A DNA stretch of 34,899 bases from JALCLA01 sp965653565 (GCA_965653565.1 CBFHAI010000045.1:1-34899), one strand, 5' to 3'; positions 26,393 to 34,742 are shown, numbered from the stretch's first letter. Notes: generated from the sequence alone by a model not told the origin. A program made the numbers and translations.

Positions 26393-28123
26393 GTGCTGAC
26401 GCAACCGACGCTGCGCCGGCGCGAGGTGCCCGCCATCGAGCGCTGGCCCGATGCCGTGCATCCGGTGCTGCAGCGTGTCTATGCCGCGCGCGGCGTGTCG
26501 TGCGCCGAACATGCCGAGTTGCGTCTGGCGCAATTGCTGCGGCCCGATTCGCTCGGCGGCCTCGAACAGGCGGTGCGTTTGCTGGCGCACGCGCTCGAAC
26601 AGCAGCATCGCATTCTGGTGGTCGGCGATTTCGATGCCGATGGCGCCACCGGCACCGCGGTCGCGGTGTCCGGCCTGTATTCGCTCGGCGCGGCGGCGGT
26701 GGATTTCCGCGTGCCGCATCGCATGCGTCACGGCTACGGCTTGTCGGCCGAACTGGTCGCCGACCTCGATGCGCCGCTGCCGCAATTACTGCTGACGGTC
26801 GACAACGGCATCAACTGCCACGCCGGGGTGACCGCGGCGAAACTCGCGGGCATCACCGTGATCGTCAGCGATCACCACCTGCCGGGCGCGACCTTGCCGG
26901 AGGCCGCGGCGATCGTGAATCCGAATCTCAGCGGCGATGCCTTTCCGAGCAAGGCGCTGGCCGGCGTCGGCGTGGTGTTCTATCTGCTGCTGGCGCTGCG
27001 GCGGCACCTGCGCGAGATCGGCTGGTTCGCGCGCCGCGCCATGCAGGAGCCCGATCTTTCCTCGCTGCTCGATCTGGTCGCGCTCGGCACCGTCGCCGAC
27101 ATGGTGCCGCTCGATGCCAACAATCGCATCCTCGTGCAGGCCGGTTTGCGCCGCATGCGTGCCGGGCAGATCCGGCCGGGTTTGCGCGCGCTGGTCAACG
27201 TCGCCGGGCGCCGGCTCGATCGGCTCAACGCCGCCGATCTGGGCTATGCACTGGCGCCGCGCGTGAACGCCGCCGGCCGCCTCGAAGACATGTCGCTCGG
27301 CATCGCCTGCCTGCTCACCGAAGACGAGGCGCAGGCCGAGAGGCTCGCGCACAGCCTCGATCAGATCAACGCCGAGCGGCGCGAATTGCAGCAGCAGATG
27401 CTCGAACAGGCCGAACTGCTCGTCGCACGCTGGCTGGCGACCAACGCCGGCAGCCTGCCGCATGCGATCTGCGTGTTCGATGCGCAGTGGCATCCGGGCG
27501 TGATCGGGCTGGTCGCGTCGCGTTTGAAGGATCGGTTGCATCGGCCGGTGATCGCCTTCGCGCCGGGTGGCGACGATGGCTCGCTGCGCGGTTCGGCGCG
27601 CTCGATCGCCGGTTTCCATATGCGCGATGCGCTCGCCGACGTGGCCGCGCACGCGCCCGGCTTGCTCGGCCGTTTCGGCGGACATGCGATGGCGGCCGGG
27701 CTGTCGCTGGCGCAAAGCAACTACGACGCCTTTTCCAATGCCTTCGCGCAACTGGCGGCGCAGCGGCTCGATGCGGCCGCGCTGCGCGCCGAGTTGTGGA
27801 GCGATGGCGCGCTCGGCCGCGGCGAAATCGATCGCGACCTGGCCGAGCAATTGCGGCTCGCCGGACCGTGGGGGCAGGGCTTTCCCGAGCCGGTGTTCGA
27901 CGATGAATTCGAGCTCGATTCCTGGCGCGTGGTGGGCGAAACCCATCTGAAACTGCGGCTGCGGCATCGCGACGGCGGCGAGCCGCTCGACGCGATCGAA
28001 TTCGGCGGCTGGCGCGGCGAGGCGCCGTCCAGGCGGCTGCATCTGGTGTATCAGCTCGATCTGGACGACTGGCGCGATCGGCGCGGCGTGCAACTGCTGG
28101 TGCGCCATCGCGTCGCGATCTGA
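26393..28123 (+). CDS. recJ: Single-stranded-DNA-specific exonuclease RecJ
   Basis: RecJ (576 aa; E. coli 577 aa) is the 5'-3' single-strand exonuclease of RecF-pathway recombination and mismatch repair. DHH-family motifs are in order: DFDADG (79-84), NGI, DHH (160-162), GTVADMVPL and APRVNAAGRLEDM. The DHHA1 domain has SIAGFHMRDAL and GGHAMAAGLS. A C-terminal OB-like region (FELDSWRVVGETHLKLRLR) follows. The start is set at GTG 26393, right after the rpfE stop, because the protein then has the family length and N-terminus (TQPTLRRREVP). A longer reading from 26279 would overlap rpfE. Confidence 0.95.
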   Translation: MLTQPTLRRREVPAIERWPDAVHPVLQRVYAARGVSCAEHAELRLAQLLRPDSLGGLEQAVRLLAHALEQQHRILVVGDFDADGATGTAVAVSGLYSLGAAAVDFRVPHRMRHGYGLSAELVADLDAPLPQLLLTVDNGINCHAGVTAAKLAGITVIVSDHHLPGATLPEAAAIVNPNLSGDAFPSKALAGVGVVFYLLLALRRHLREIGWFARRAMQEPDLSSLLDLVALGTVADMVPLDANNRILVQAGLRRMRAGQIRPGLRALVNVAGRRLDRLNAADLGYALAPRVNAAGRLEDMSLGIACLLTEDEAQAERLAHSLDQINAERRELQQQMLEQAELLVARWLATNAGSLPHAICVFDAQWHPGVIGLVASRLKDRLHRPVIAFAPGGDDGSLRGSARSIAGFHMRDALADVAAHAPGLLGRFGGHAMAAGLSLAQSNYDAFSNAFAQLAAQRLDAAALRAELWSDGALGRGEIDRDLAEQLRLAGPWGQGFPEPVFDDEFELDSWRVVGETHLKLRLRHRDGGEPLDAIEFGGWRGEAPSRRLHLVYQLDLDDWRDRRGVQLLVRHRVAI

Positions 28124-28143
28124 GCCTGCGCTGCGCGGGCATC

Positions 28144-28152
28144 TGCTAAAAT
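28144..28152 (+). promoter_or_regulatory. Candidate extended -10 element for prfB
   Basis: TGC-TAAAAT in the 61-nt recJ-prfB gap is an extended -10 (TGn plus a TATAAT-like hexamer with five of six matches), about 33 nt upstream of the prfB ATG. No good -35 is seen. Confidence 0.35.
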
Positions 28153-28184
28153 CGCTACCGGTTCAACGCAGCGTATTTCTACTC

Positions 28185-29313
28185 ATGATCGAACTCAATC
28201 CCGTCCGTGCCCGGATCGCCGATTTGACGGCGCGTCTGGCGTCACTCAGGGGGTATCTTTGACTTCGACCTCAAGGTCGAACGGCTCGAAGAAGTTTCCC
28301 GCGAACTGGAAAACCCCGATATCTGGAACAAGCCGGAAAGCGCGCAGGCGCTCGGCCGCGAGCGCGCCCAGCTCGACAAGCTCGTAAGTTCGATGCGCGA
28401 ACTGATCGACGGCCTGGGCGAAGCCGGCGAACTGCTCGACCTGGCGGAAGCCGAAAACGACGAATCGACCGCGCTGGCCGTGGTGGCCGATGTCGAGAAG
28501 TTCGGCGCGCGCGTCGACAAACTCGAATTCCAGCGCATGTTCTCCGGTGAAATGGACAACGCGCCGGCCTTCGTCGACATCCAGGCCGGCGCCGGCGGCA
28601 CCGAGGCGCAGGACTGGGCCGAGATGATGCTGCGCATGTATCTGCGCTGGTGCGAAGCGCGCGGCTGGAAGGCCGAATTGATGGAAGTGAGCGCGGGCGA
28701 AGTGGCCGGCATCAAGTCGGCGACCTTCCGCGTCGAAGGCGATTACGCCTACGGCTGGCTCAAGACCGAAACCGGCGTGCATCGCCTGGTGCGCAAGAGC
28801 CCGTTCGATTCCGACAACCGCCGCCACACCAGTTTCACCTCGGTGTTCGTGGCGCCGGAAGTCGACGACAGCATCGACATCGACATCAACCCGGCCGACC
28901 TGAAAACCGACGTCTATCGCTCGTCCGGCGCCGGCGGCCAGCACGTCAACAAGACCGAGTCGGCCGTGCGCATCACGCATGTACCGAGCGGCATCGTCGT
29001 CGCCTGCCAGACCGAACGCTCGCAGCACGCCAACCGCGACCGCGCGATGAAGATGCTGGCGGCGAAGTTGTACGAAATGGAAATCCAGAAACGCAACGCG
29101 GTGCGCGACGCGGTGGAAGCCACCAAATCCGATATCGGCTGGGGCAGCCAGATCCGCAACTACGTGCTGGATCAGTCGCGCATCAAGGATTTGCGGACCG
29201 GGGTGGAACGCACCGATACGCAGAAGGTGCTCGACGGCGATCTGGATGAGTTTGTCGAGGCCAGTTTGAAGTCGGGGCTGGAGGCGGGCTCCAAACGCAT
29301 CGATGCGGCGTGA
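28185..29313 (+). CDS. prfB: Peptide chain release factor 2 (programmed +1 frameshift)
   Basis: RF2 terminates translation at UAA and UGA. Codons 1-25 run from ATG 28185 to CTT 28257-28259. An in-frame TGA at 28260-28262 follows, and the rest (from GAC 28261) continues in the +1 frame to TGA 29313, giving 375 aa. The SPF stop-codon recognition motif is at 205-207, and the peptidyl-tRNA hydrolysis motif GGQ (in AGGQHVNKTE) at 250-252. Both fall at the same numbers as in E. coli when the frameshift is included, which confirms the join. Downstream, a four-helix-bundle cassette sits between prfB and lysS, which are normally adjacent. Confidence 0.97.
28248..28263 (+). promoter_or_regulatory. prfB autoregulatory frameshift site
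   Basis: AGGGGGTATCTTTGAC is the classic RF2 recoding site: an internal Shine-Dalgarno-like AGGGGG, three bases before the slippery CTT, then the in-frame TGA and C. Low RF2 favours a +1 shift, so RF2 controls its own synthesis. The motif is textbook-like and complete. Confidence 0.96.
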
Positions 29314-29314
29314 G

Positions 29315-29746
29315 AGGGGATAGGGGTGAGTAGTGAGGGCGCCATGGTTCGAAGCTTTCGCGACTTGCGGGTTTGGCAACTCGGCGTAAATTTGGTTGAG
29401 GTGATTTATCGGTTCACGGCAGAGTTGCCTGTTGGTGAACGGTTCGGACTCGCCCAGCAATTGCGTCGCGCCGTCGTCTCGATTCCTTCCAATCTGGCCG
29501 AAGGCCATGCGCGCGGCGCTACGCGGGATTTCTCGCGTTTCGTAGCGATCGCGCGTGGTTCGCTGGCAGAGGTGGAGACCCAGTTGGAAGTCTGCCTCCG
29601 TCTCGGCTACGCCACGCAAGTGCAAGTCGCTCCGGTCACTGCACTGTGCGACGAACTTGGCCGAACGTTGACGGGGTTGCGAAAGTCCCTGCAAATCCGC
29701 CTCAAAGATCCTATCAGCGCGCCCTAACTACTAACCCCTGACCCCT
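29315..29746. mobile_element. Putative four-helix-bundle gene cassette with terminal inverted repeats
   Basis: A 432-nt unit whose ends, 29315-29342 and 29719-29746, are inverted copies matching at 24 of 28 positions. The inner ends read AGGGCGC and the outer ends AGGGG, with AGTAGT in the middle. One open gene fills the space between them. The unit occupies almost the entire prfB-lysS gap, starting 1 nt after the prfB stop and ending 6 nt before lysS. No transposase and no clear target duplication are seen. Mobility is therefore inference, possibly in trans. Confidence 0.5.
29344..29727 (+). CDS. Four helix bundle protein (S23/IVS-encoded type)
   Basis: A 127-aa member of the TIGR02436/S23 family, first known from proteins encoded by intervening sequences of 23S rRNA genes. 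Typical features are the N-terminal FRDLRVWQLGVNLVEVIYRF, the PVGERFGLAQQLRRAVVSIPSNLAEGHARG block, and FVAIARGSLAEVETQL. The fold is a four-helix bundle that forms pentamers in solved relatives; function is unknown. Start is ATG 29344 behind GAGGG; GTG 29326 is possible but lies within the flanking repeat. Its TAA is inside the right inverted repeat. Confidence 0.88.
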   Translation: MVRSFRDLRVWQLGVNLVEVIYRFTAELPVGERFGLAQQLRRAVVSIPSNLAEGHARGATRDFSRFVAIARGSLAEVETQLEVCLRLGYATQVQVAPVTALCDELGRTLTGLRKSLQIRLKDPISAP

Positions 29747-29752
29747 CAAACA

Positions 29753-31273
29753 ATGACCACTCAGCCGCAAGCCCCCCACGCCGACGAAAACCACCTGATC
29801 GCCGAGCGTCGCGCCAAGCTCAAGGCCTTGCGCGAGGGCGGCAATATCGCGTTTCCGAACGATTTCCGGCGCAGCGATTACGCCGGCGATCTGCAGGCGG
29901 AATACGTCGACGAGGACAAGTGGTCGACCGAAGCGCTCGATGCGCTCGGCCGGCGCGTGGCGGTGGCCGGGCGGTTGATGCTCAAGCGCGTGATGGGCAA
30001 GGCCAGTTTCGTGCAGATCCAGGACATGAGCGGGCAACTGCAGTTGTTCCTGCAGCTGAGCACGCTCGGCGCGGCCTACGAGGCGTTCAAGAGCTGGGAT
30101 GTGGGCGACATCATCGCGGCCGAAGGTTTGCTCACGCGCACGCGCACCGGCGAATTGTCGGTGCGGGCCGACCAGCTGCGGCTGCTGACCAAGTCGCTGC
30201 GTCCGCTGCCGGACAAGTGGCACGGGCTGTCGGATGTCGAGCAGCGTTATCGGCAGCGCTACGTCGATCTGATCGTCACGCCCGAGGCGCGCGAGGTGTT
30301 CGTCAAGCGCTCGAAGATCATCCGCGCGATGCGCGGCTGGCTCGATGCGCGGCGTTTTCTCGAAGTCGAGACGCCGATGATGCATTACATCCCCGGCGGC
30401 GCGACGGCCAAGCCGTTCGTCACGCATCACAACGCGCTCGATCTGGAGCTTTATCTGCGTGTGGCGCCGGAGTTGTATTTGAAGCGTCTCACGGTGGGCG
30501 GGCTCGAACGCGTCTACGAGATCAATCGCAACTTCCGCAACGAAGGCGTCAGCACGCGCCACAATCCGGAATTCACCATGCTCGAACTGTACGAGGCCTA
30601 TGCCACGTACAACGAGATCATGGATCTGACCGAGAACGTGATCCGCGACGTGGCGGTCGACGTGCTCGGCACCACGCAGCTGAGCTGGGAAGGCGTGGCG
30701 ATCGATCTGGGCCCCGCCTTCCGCCGCTGGCGGCTGGAAGAGGCGGTGCGCCACCACAACCCGGAAATCACGGTAGCCGATTGCCGCGATCGCGCCGCAC
30801 TCGCCGCGCACTGCGCGCGGCTCGGCGTGCATGTGAAGAAGGATTACGGCTGGGGCAAGCTGCTGCTGGAAATCTTCGAGAAAACCGTCGAAGGCGGCCT
30901 GGTGCAGCCGACTTTCATCACGCATTACCCGGTGGAAGTGAGCCCGCTGGCGCGCGAGAGCGACAGCGAGCCGGGCATCACCGATCGCTTCGAACTGTTC
31001 GTCAACGGCAAGGAACTGGCGAACGGTTTTTCCGAGCTCAACGACCCGGAAGACCAGGCCGCGCGCTTCGCCGCGCAGGTGCAGGCGAAAGAGGGCGGCG
31101 ACGACGAGGCGATGCATTTCGACGCCGATTACATCCGTGCATTGGAAGTCGGCATGGCGCCGACCGGCGGACTGGGCATCGGCATCGATCGGCTGGTGAT
31201 GCTGTTCACCGACTCCGCCTCGATACGGGATGTGCTGCTGTTTCCGTACATGCGTCCGGAAACGCACGCTTGA
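29753..31273 (+). CDS. lysS: Lysyl-tRNA synthetase, class II
   Basis: LysS (506 aa; E. coli 505 aa) charges tRNA-Lys. An OB-fold anticodon-binding domain covers about residues 60-170 (RVMGKASFVQIQDMSGQLQLF). The class II catalytic core follows, with motif 1 in RRFLEVETPMM, motif 2 in FRNEGVSTRHNPEFTMLE, and motif 3 in GLGIGIDRLVMLF near the C-terminus. The start at ATG 29753 has no purine-rich ribosome-binding site; the upstream bases are the pyrimidine-rich right arm of the cassette repeat. In Xanthomonas, as I recall, lysS also lies beside prfB and rpfG. Confidence 0.97.
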   Translation: MTTQPQAPHADENHLIAERRAKLKALREGGNIAFPNDFRRSDYAGDLQAEYVDEDKWSTEALDALGRRVAVAGRLMLKRVMGKASFVQIQDMSGQLQLFLQLSTLGAAYEAFKSWDVGDIIAAEGLLTRTRTGELSVRADQLRLLTKSLRPLPDKWHGLSDVEQRYRQRYVDLIVTPEAREVFVKRSKIIRAMRGWLDARRFLEVETPMMHYIPGGATAKPFVTHHNALDLELYLRVAPELYLKRLTVGGLERVYEINRNFRNEGVSTRHNPEFTMLELYEAYATYNEIMDLTENVIRDVAVDVLGTTQLSWEGVAIDLGPAFRRWRLEEAVRHHNPEITVADCRDRAALAAHCARLGVHVKKDYGWGKLLLEIFEKTVEGGLVQPTFITHYPVEVSPLARESDSEPGITDRFELFVNGKELANGFSELNDPEDQAARFAAQVQAKEGGDDEAMHFDADYIRALEVGMAPTGGLGIGIDRLVMLFTDSASIRDVLLFPYMRPETHA

Positions 31274-31460
31274 ACGCATTGCTGTAACGAGGTCGTAACG
31301 CGCCAGGACGGGACAATCGCGCGGCACGCCCTGTCATCGGGGTGACGATCGGTTACAGGGCTCCGGAAACCCGATGGGCGGCCTTGCCGCTTGCGAAAGG
31401 GGCGGAGTAAAGTGATCGAGGCGTTATCCCGCCAGCCGTCGCGGTCAACTGGAGAATGCC

Positions 31461-32516
31461 TTGGTGAATGTGCTGATCGTCGACGACCAACCGTCCCAGC
31501 GCACGATGTTCCGCCACCTGGTCGAGGACATCAGCCCTGACATCACGGTGATGGACTTCGGCGATCCGATCGAAGCCCTGAACTGGTCGCAGAACGGTGC
31601 GCCCGATCTGCTGCTGCTCGACTATCGCATGCCGCGCCTGGATGGCCTGGAATTCGCGCGGCGTTTCCGCGAACCGGCCGAGAAGCGCGACGTGCCGATC
31701 GTGCTGATCACGGTGGTGGGCGACGAACCGATCCGGCATGCCGCGCTCGAAGCGGGCGTGATCGATTTCCTGGTCAAACCGGTGCGTCCGCGCGAACTGC
31801 GCTCGCGGTGCCGCAACCTGCTCGAACTGCGCCGCCAGCAGCAATCGCTCAAATCGCGCACCTTCGAACTCGAACGCAGTCTGCTGGCCAGCCTGCGCGA
31901 AATCGACGAACGCGAACGCGACATTCTTTACCGCCTGGCGCGCGCCACCGGCATGCGCGATGGTGCCGATGCGGCCAGGCTCGATCGCATTTCGCGCTAC
32001 GCCGCGCTGATCGCCGAAGCGATCGGCCTGTCGGAAGACGAAGCGCGCGCCATCGAACGCGCCGCGCCGCTGCACGACATCGGCAAAATCGGCCTGCCCG
32101 ATTATCTGCTGCACAAGACCGATGCGCTGTCGCCGGAAGAATTCGAACAGATGAAGGCGCAGGTGCGGCTCGGGCACGAAATCCTCGCCGGCAGCGCCAG
32201 CAGGGTGGTGCGTCTGGGCGCGCTGGTCGCATTGCATCATTACGAAAACTTCGACGGCAGCGGCTATCCCGATGGCGTGGCCGGCGGCGATATTCCGCTC
32301 GCGGCGCGCATCGTGTCGGTCGCCAATGCCTTCGATTCGCTCACCGTGTCGCGCGGCGCGGTGCAAGCCGTGAGCGTCGATCAGGCCTTCGAGCTGCTGC
32401 GCCGGGATGCCGGCAAGCGTTTCGATCCGACCGTGGTGGCCGCTCTCGGGCAGCGCCGCCGCGAAGTCGAGGAAGTGTTCTCGCACCTGGCACCGCGCGC
32501 AGGTGTGGGGCACTGA
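31461..32516 (+). CDS. rpfG: RpfG orthologue: receiver plus degenerate HD-GYP domain
   Basis: A 351-aa orthologue of RpfG, the DSF-pathway regulator that in Xanthomonas hydrolyses c-di-GMP. The receiver (1-120) is intact: Asp8/Asp9, phospho-Asp54 in LLLLDYRMP, and Lys106 in DFLVKPVRPRELR. VVGDEPIR and EAGVIDFLVKP match Xanthomonas RpfG as I remember it. The HD-GYP domain (about 150-330) keeps HD (205-206), His260 and GSGYPDG. Four other expected metal ligands are replaced: Glu by Gly164, His by Gln234, His by Tyr261, and Asp by Asn289. Phosphodiesterase activity is therefore doubtful (inference). Start is TTG 31461 with GGAG six nt upstream, or GTG 31464. rpfC follows after 38 nt. Confidence 0.92.
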   Translation: MVNVLIVDDQPSQRTMFRHLVEDISPDITVMDFGDPIEALNWSQNGAPDLLLLDYRMPRLDGLEFARRFREPAEKRDVPIVLITVVGDEPIRHAALEAGVIDFLVKPVRPRELRSRCRNLLELRRQQQSLKSRTFELERSLLASLREIDERERDILYRLARATGMRDGADAARLDRISRYAALIAEAIGLSEDEARAIERAAPLHDIGKIGLPDYLLHKTDALSPEEFEQMKAQVRLGHEILAGSASRVVRLGALVALHHYENFDGSGYPDGVAGGDIPLAARIVSVANAFDSLTVSRGAVQAVSVDQAFELLRRDAGKRFDPTVVAALGQRRREVEEVFSHLAPRAGVGH

Positions 32517-32554
32517 TCTGATCCCTCGGTTCGCTCCGGATCCGGCCGCCGGCC

Positions 32555-34657
32555 TTGAGACTCCTGCGCAAGCTTGAAGCGGCCTGGCGCGAAGGCGCCG
32601 ATCCCGAACGCCGGCAGTCGTTCGCGCGGCTGATGCTGGCGTTGTCGCTGGCGCTGGCCTTCGGCGTGGCCGCCGCCTGGATGCCCGATCGCGTGGAATT
32701 CGATCGCGCCGCGGCGGTGGCGCTGGGCGCGGTGCTGTATGCGATCGCGCTGTACACGGTGCTGATCGGGCATCCCGAGATTTCGCAAACGCGGCGCACG
32801 CTGGCGCTGGCCGGCGATGTAGTGCTGATCGCCTCGATGCTCGCCGTCGGGGGCGCCGCCGCTGCGCCGCTGTATGTGCTGCTGGTGTGGGCCGCGCTCG
32901 ATCACGGCTTGCGTTACGGCGCGCGTCCGCTGTGGAGCGCCTGTGTACTGACGACGCTGGCGTTCGCGGTCGTGGTGGCGATCGATCCTTTCTGGCGCGG
33001 CTCGCTGCCGCTGGCCGCGATGCTGGCGGCGCTGCCCTGTCTGTTGCCGATCGCGTTGGCGCCGCTGTGGCGTTCGCTGTTGCAGGCGCGCGCGCAGACG
33101 CAGCAGGCGCGCGATTCGCATCGGCGTTTGTTGCTCGAGCTCGAGCGCGATTTCCGCGCGCCGCTCGACAGCATCGTCGGCGTCTCGAAGACACTGTTCG
33201 CGACGCGCCTGTCGCCCGAGCAACGCGAAGGCAACGAACTGGTGCAAGGCTCGGCGCAGGCGCTGCTGCGGCGGATCGGCGATGCGCTCGACCTGGCTGC
33301 GCTGGAAGCCGGCGGTCTGCATCCGCAACTCACCGACTTCAACCTGCGCGAAAGCGCGGCGCGCGTGCGCAACCAATTGCAGCCGCTGGCCGGCGCGAAA
33401 GGCGTGTCGCTGCTGGTCGAAGTGGACGATGCGATTCCGTTGCGGCTGCGCGGCGACGCGCGGCGCGTCACGCAGCTGCTCGCGCGGCTGTTGCAGCGCG
33501 CGCTCGATCGCACCGCCGAAGGCAGTGTGCGCGCTACCGTGCGCCGCCTGCCGGACGATGCCGGCCGCGCCTGGCTGCGCCTGTCGGTGCGCGACACCGG
33601 CAGTGAATTCGATCTCGATGCGCCGCTGCGGCCGGTGGGCCGACCCGCGCCGGTGGAACTGGTCGGTGCGCTCAGCGCGCTGCTCGGCGGGCGCTGCGGT
33701 TGCGAGCCCAATCTCGGCGGCGGCATGCACGCGTGGGTCGAACTGCCGTTCGGCGTGCCGGCCGCGTTGCCGGAAACCGAGTGTTTCGCCGGCCAAACCA
33801 AGGTGGTTTCGTTCGACGATCCGCTGGTGCGGCATCGCGCGCGCATCCGGCCGCTGCGCGTGTTGCTGGCCGACGAATCCTCCGCCAACCGGCTGGTATT
33901 GCAGCGCTTGTTGCAGCGCGCGGGACACGAGGTGGTGCTGGCCGACGACGGCGAGCAGACACTCGATCGCATCGAAGGCGGCGAGGCCGATGCCGCCTTC
34001 GTGCATCTGCGCCTGGCCGGCATGAGCGGGCTCGACGTGCTGCACCACGCCCGCATGCTGCAGGCGGGCGGGCGTCAGATCCCCATTGCGCTGCTGAGCG
34101 CCGATGCCGCCACCGCGACGGTGCGCGAGGCCGAGGCCGCCGGCGCGTTCGCCTTCCTGACCAAGCCGGTGGTGGTGTCGCGCCTGCTCGAGGTACTCGG
34201 TGCGATGTCCGAGGCCGTGCGCGGCATCGCGGCCGCGCCATCGCCCGAACCGCCGGTGGCCGCGATCGGGCTGGACGTGGTGCAGGAGCTGATGGCGCTC
34301 GACCTGGGCGAAGGTTTCGTCGCCGGCTTCGTCGAACAATGCCTGCGCGATGCCGGCCATTGCATGGCCGAAATGGACCGCTGCGGCGCCGCCGCCGAGT
34401 GGGAGGGCATGCGCGAAGCCGCGCATGCGCTCAAGGGCCTGAGCCAGAATTTCGCCGCGCGCGCCGTGGCGGAAGCCTGCGACGACATCGTGCGCGGCAG
34501 CGACTCGCTGTTGCGCAGCGACTGGCGCCGCCGCGTGGCACAACTCGACGGCCTGCTGCAGGCCTGCTGGCGGCAGGTGCGCAGCGAAATGGCGCGGCTG
34601 GCGCTTTCGGCTGCGCCGCGGGCTGGGGATCTTGAGCCGGGGAACGAGGTGCGCTGA
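32555..34657 (+). CDS. rpfC: RpfC orthologue: membrane hybrid pseudokinase with intact Hpt
   Basis: A 700-aa orthologue of the DSF sensor RpfC. The N-terminal juxtamembrane segment (ADPERRQSFARL) and about five membrane helices (about 22-42, 52-72, 84-113, 128-146, 151-172) match the RpfC sensor layout. The kinase core is degraded. Arg198 (ERDFRAPLD) stands where HEFRTPL has the phospho-His. The N-box Asn is absent (LLQRALDRT). After DTG (347-349) the ATP-lid and G2 region is missing. The receiver has Asp440/Glu441 and Lys537, but His484 replaces the phospho-Asp (AFVHLRLAG). The Hpt His624 (AHALKG) remains. Start is TTG 32555, with no better start seen. A conserved FDDPLVRHRAR segment before the receiver supports orthology. 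rpfH is absent between rpfG and rpfC, and whether rpfF follows is unknown because the window ends. Confidence 0.9.
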   Translation: MRLLRKLEAAWREGADPERRQSFARLMLALSLALAFGVAAAWMPDRVEFDRAAAVALGAVLYAIALYTVLIGHPEISQTRRTLALAGDVVLIASMLAVGGAAAAPLYVLLVWAALDHGLRYGARPLWSACVLTTLAFAVVVAIDPFWRGSLPLAAMLAALPCLLPIALAPLWRSLLQARAQTQQARDSHRRLLLELERDFRAPLDSIVGVSKTLFATRLSPEQREGNELVQGSAQALLRRIGDALDLAALEAGGLHPQLTDFNLRESAARVRNQLQPLAGAKGVSLLVEVDDAIPLRLRGDARRVTQLLARLLQRALDRTAEGSVRATVRRLPDDAGRAWLRLSVRDTGSEFDLDAPLRPVGRPAPVELVGALSALLGGRCGCEPNLGGGMHAWVELPFGVPAALPETECFAGQTKVVSFDDPLVRHRARIRPLRVLLADESSANRLVLQRLLQRAGHEVVLADDGEQTLDRIEGGEADAAFVHLRLAGMSGLDVLHHARMLQAGGRQIPIALLSADAATATVREAEAAGAFAFLTKPVVVSRLLEVLGAMSEAVRGIAAAPSPEPPVAAIGLDVVQELMALDLGEGFVAGFVEQCLRDAGHCMAEMDRCGAAAEWEGMREAAHALKGLSQNFAARAVAEACDDIVRGSDSLLRSDWRRRVAQLDGLLQACWRQVRSEMARLALSAAPRAGDLEPGNEVR

Positions 34658-34670
34658 TTGTGCTGATTGC

Positions 34671-34742
34671 GCGGGAATCGGGAATGGGGAATCGGGATTA
34701 GAAGCGGGGAGGGTGGCGCTCTACGTTCTTTCCCGGATTCCC
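34671..34742. repeat. Degenerate GGGAATC heptamer repeats after rpfC
   Basis: 34671-34698 contains GGGAATCGGGAATGGGGAAT and a further unit, about four imperfect 7-nt units. An inverted piece, TCCCGGATTCCC, is at 34731-34742. These intergenic heptamers resemble, in inverted orientation, the CGACTCC tandem repeat at the window end. Confidence 0.7.

Noticed and set aside
28185..28262. prfB as a broken gene because of an early in-frame TGA
   Set aside because: The TGA lies in the conserved programmed frameshift site and downstream motif numbering fits exactly.
31384..31413. rpfG promoter (TTGCCG, 18 nt, TAAAGT)
   Set aside because: Only four of six matches in each hexamer, which is too weak to list as a feature.
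32381..34543. 720-codon minus-strand frame opposite rpfC
   Set aside because: Gln/Arg/His-rich antisense shadow without family motifs; rpfC motifs on the plus strand are unambiguous.
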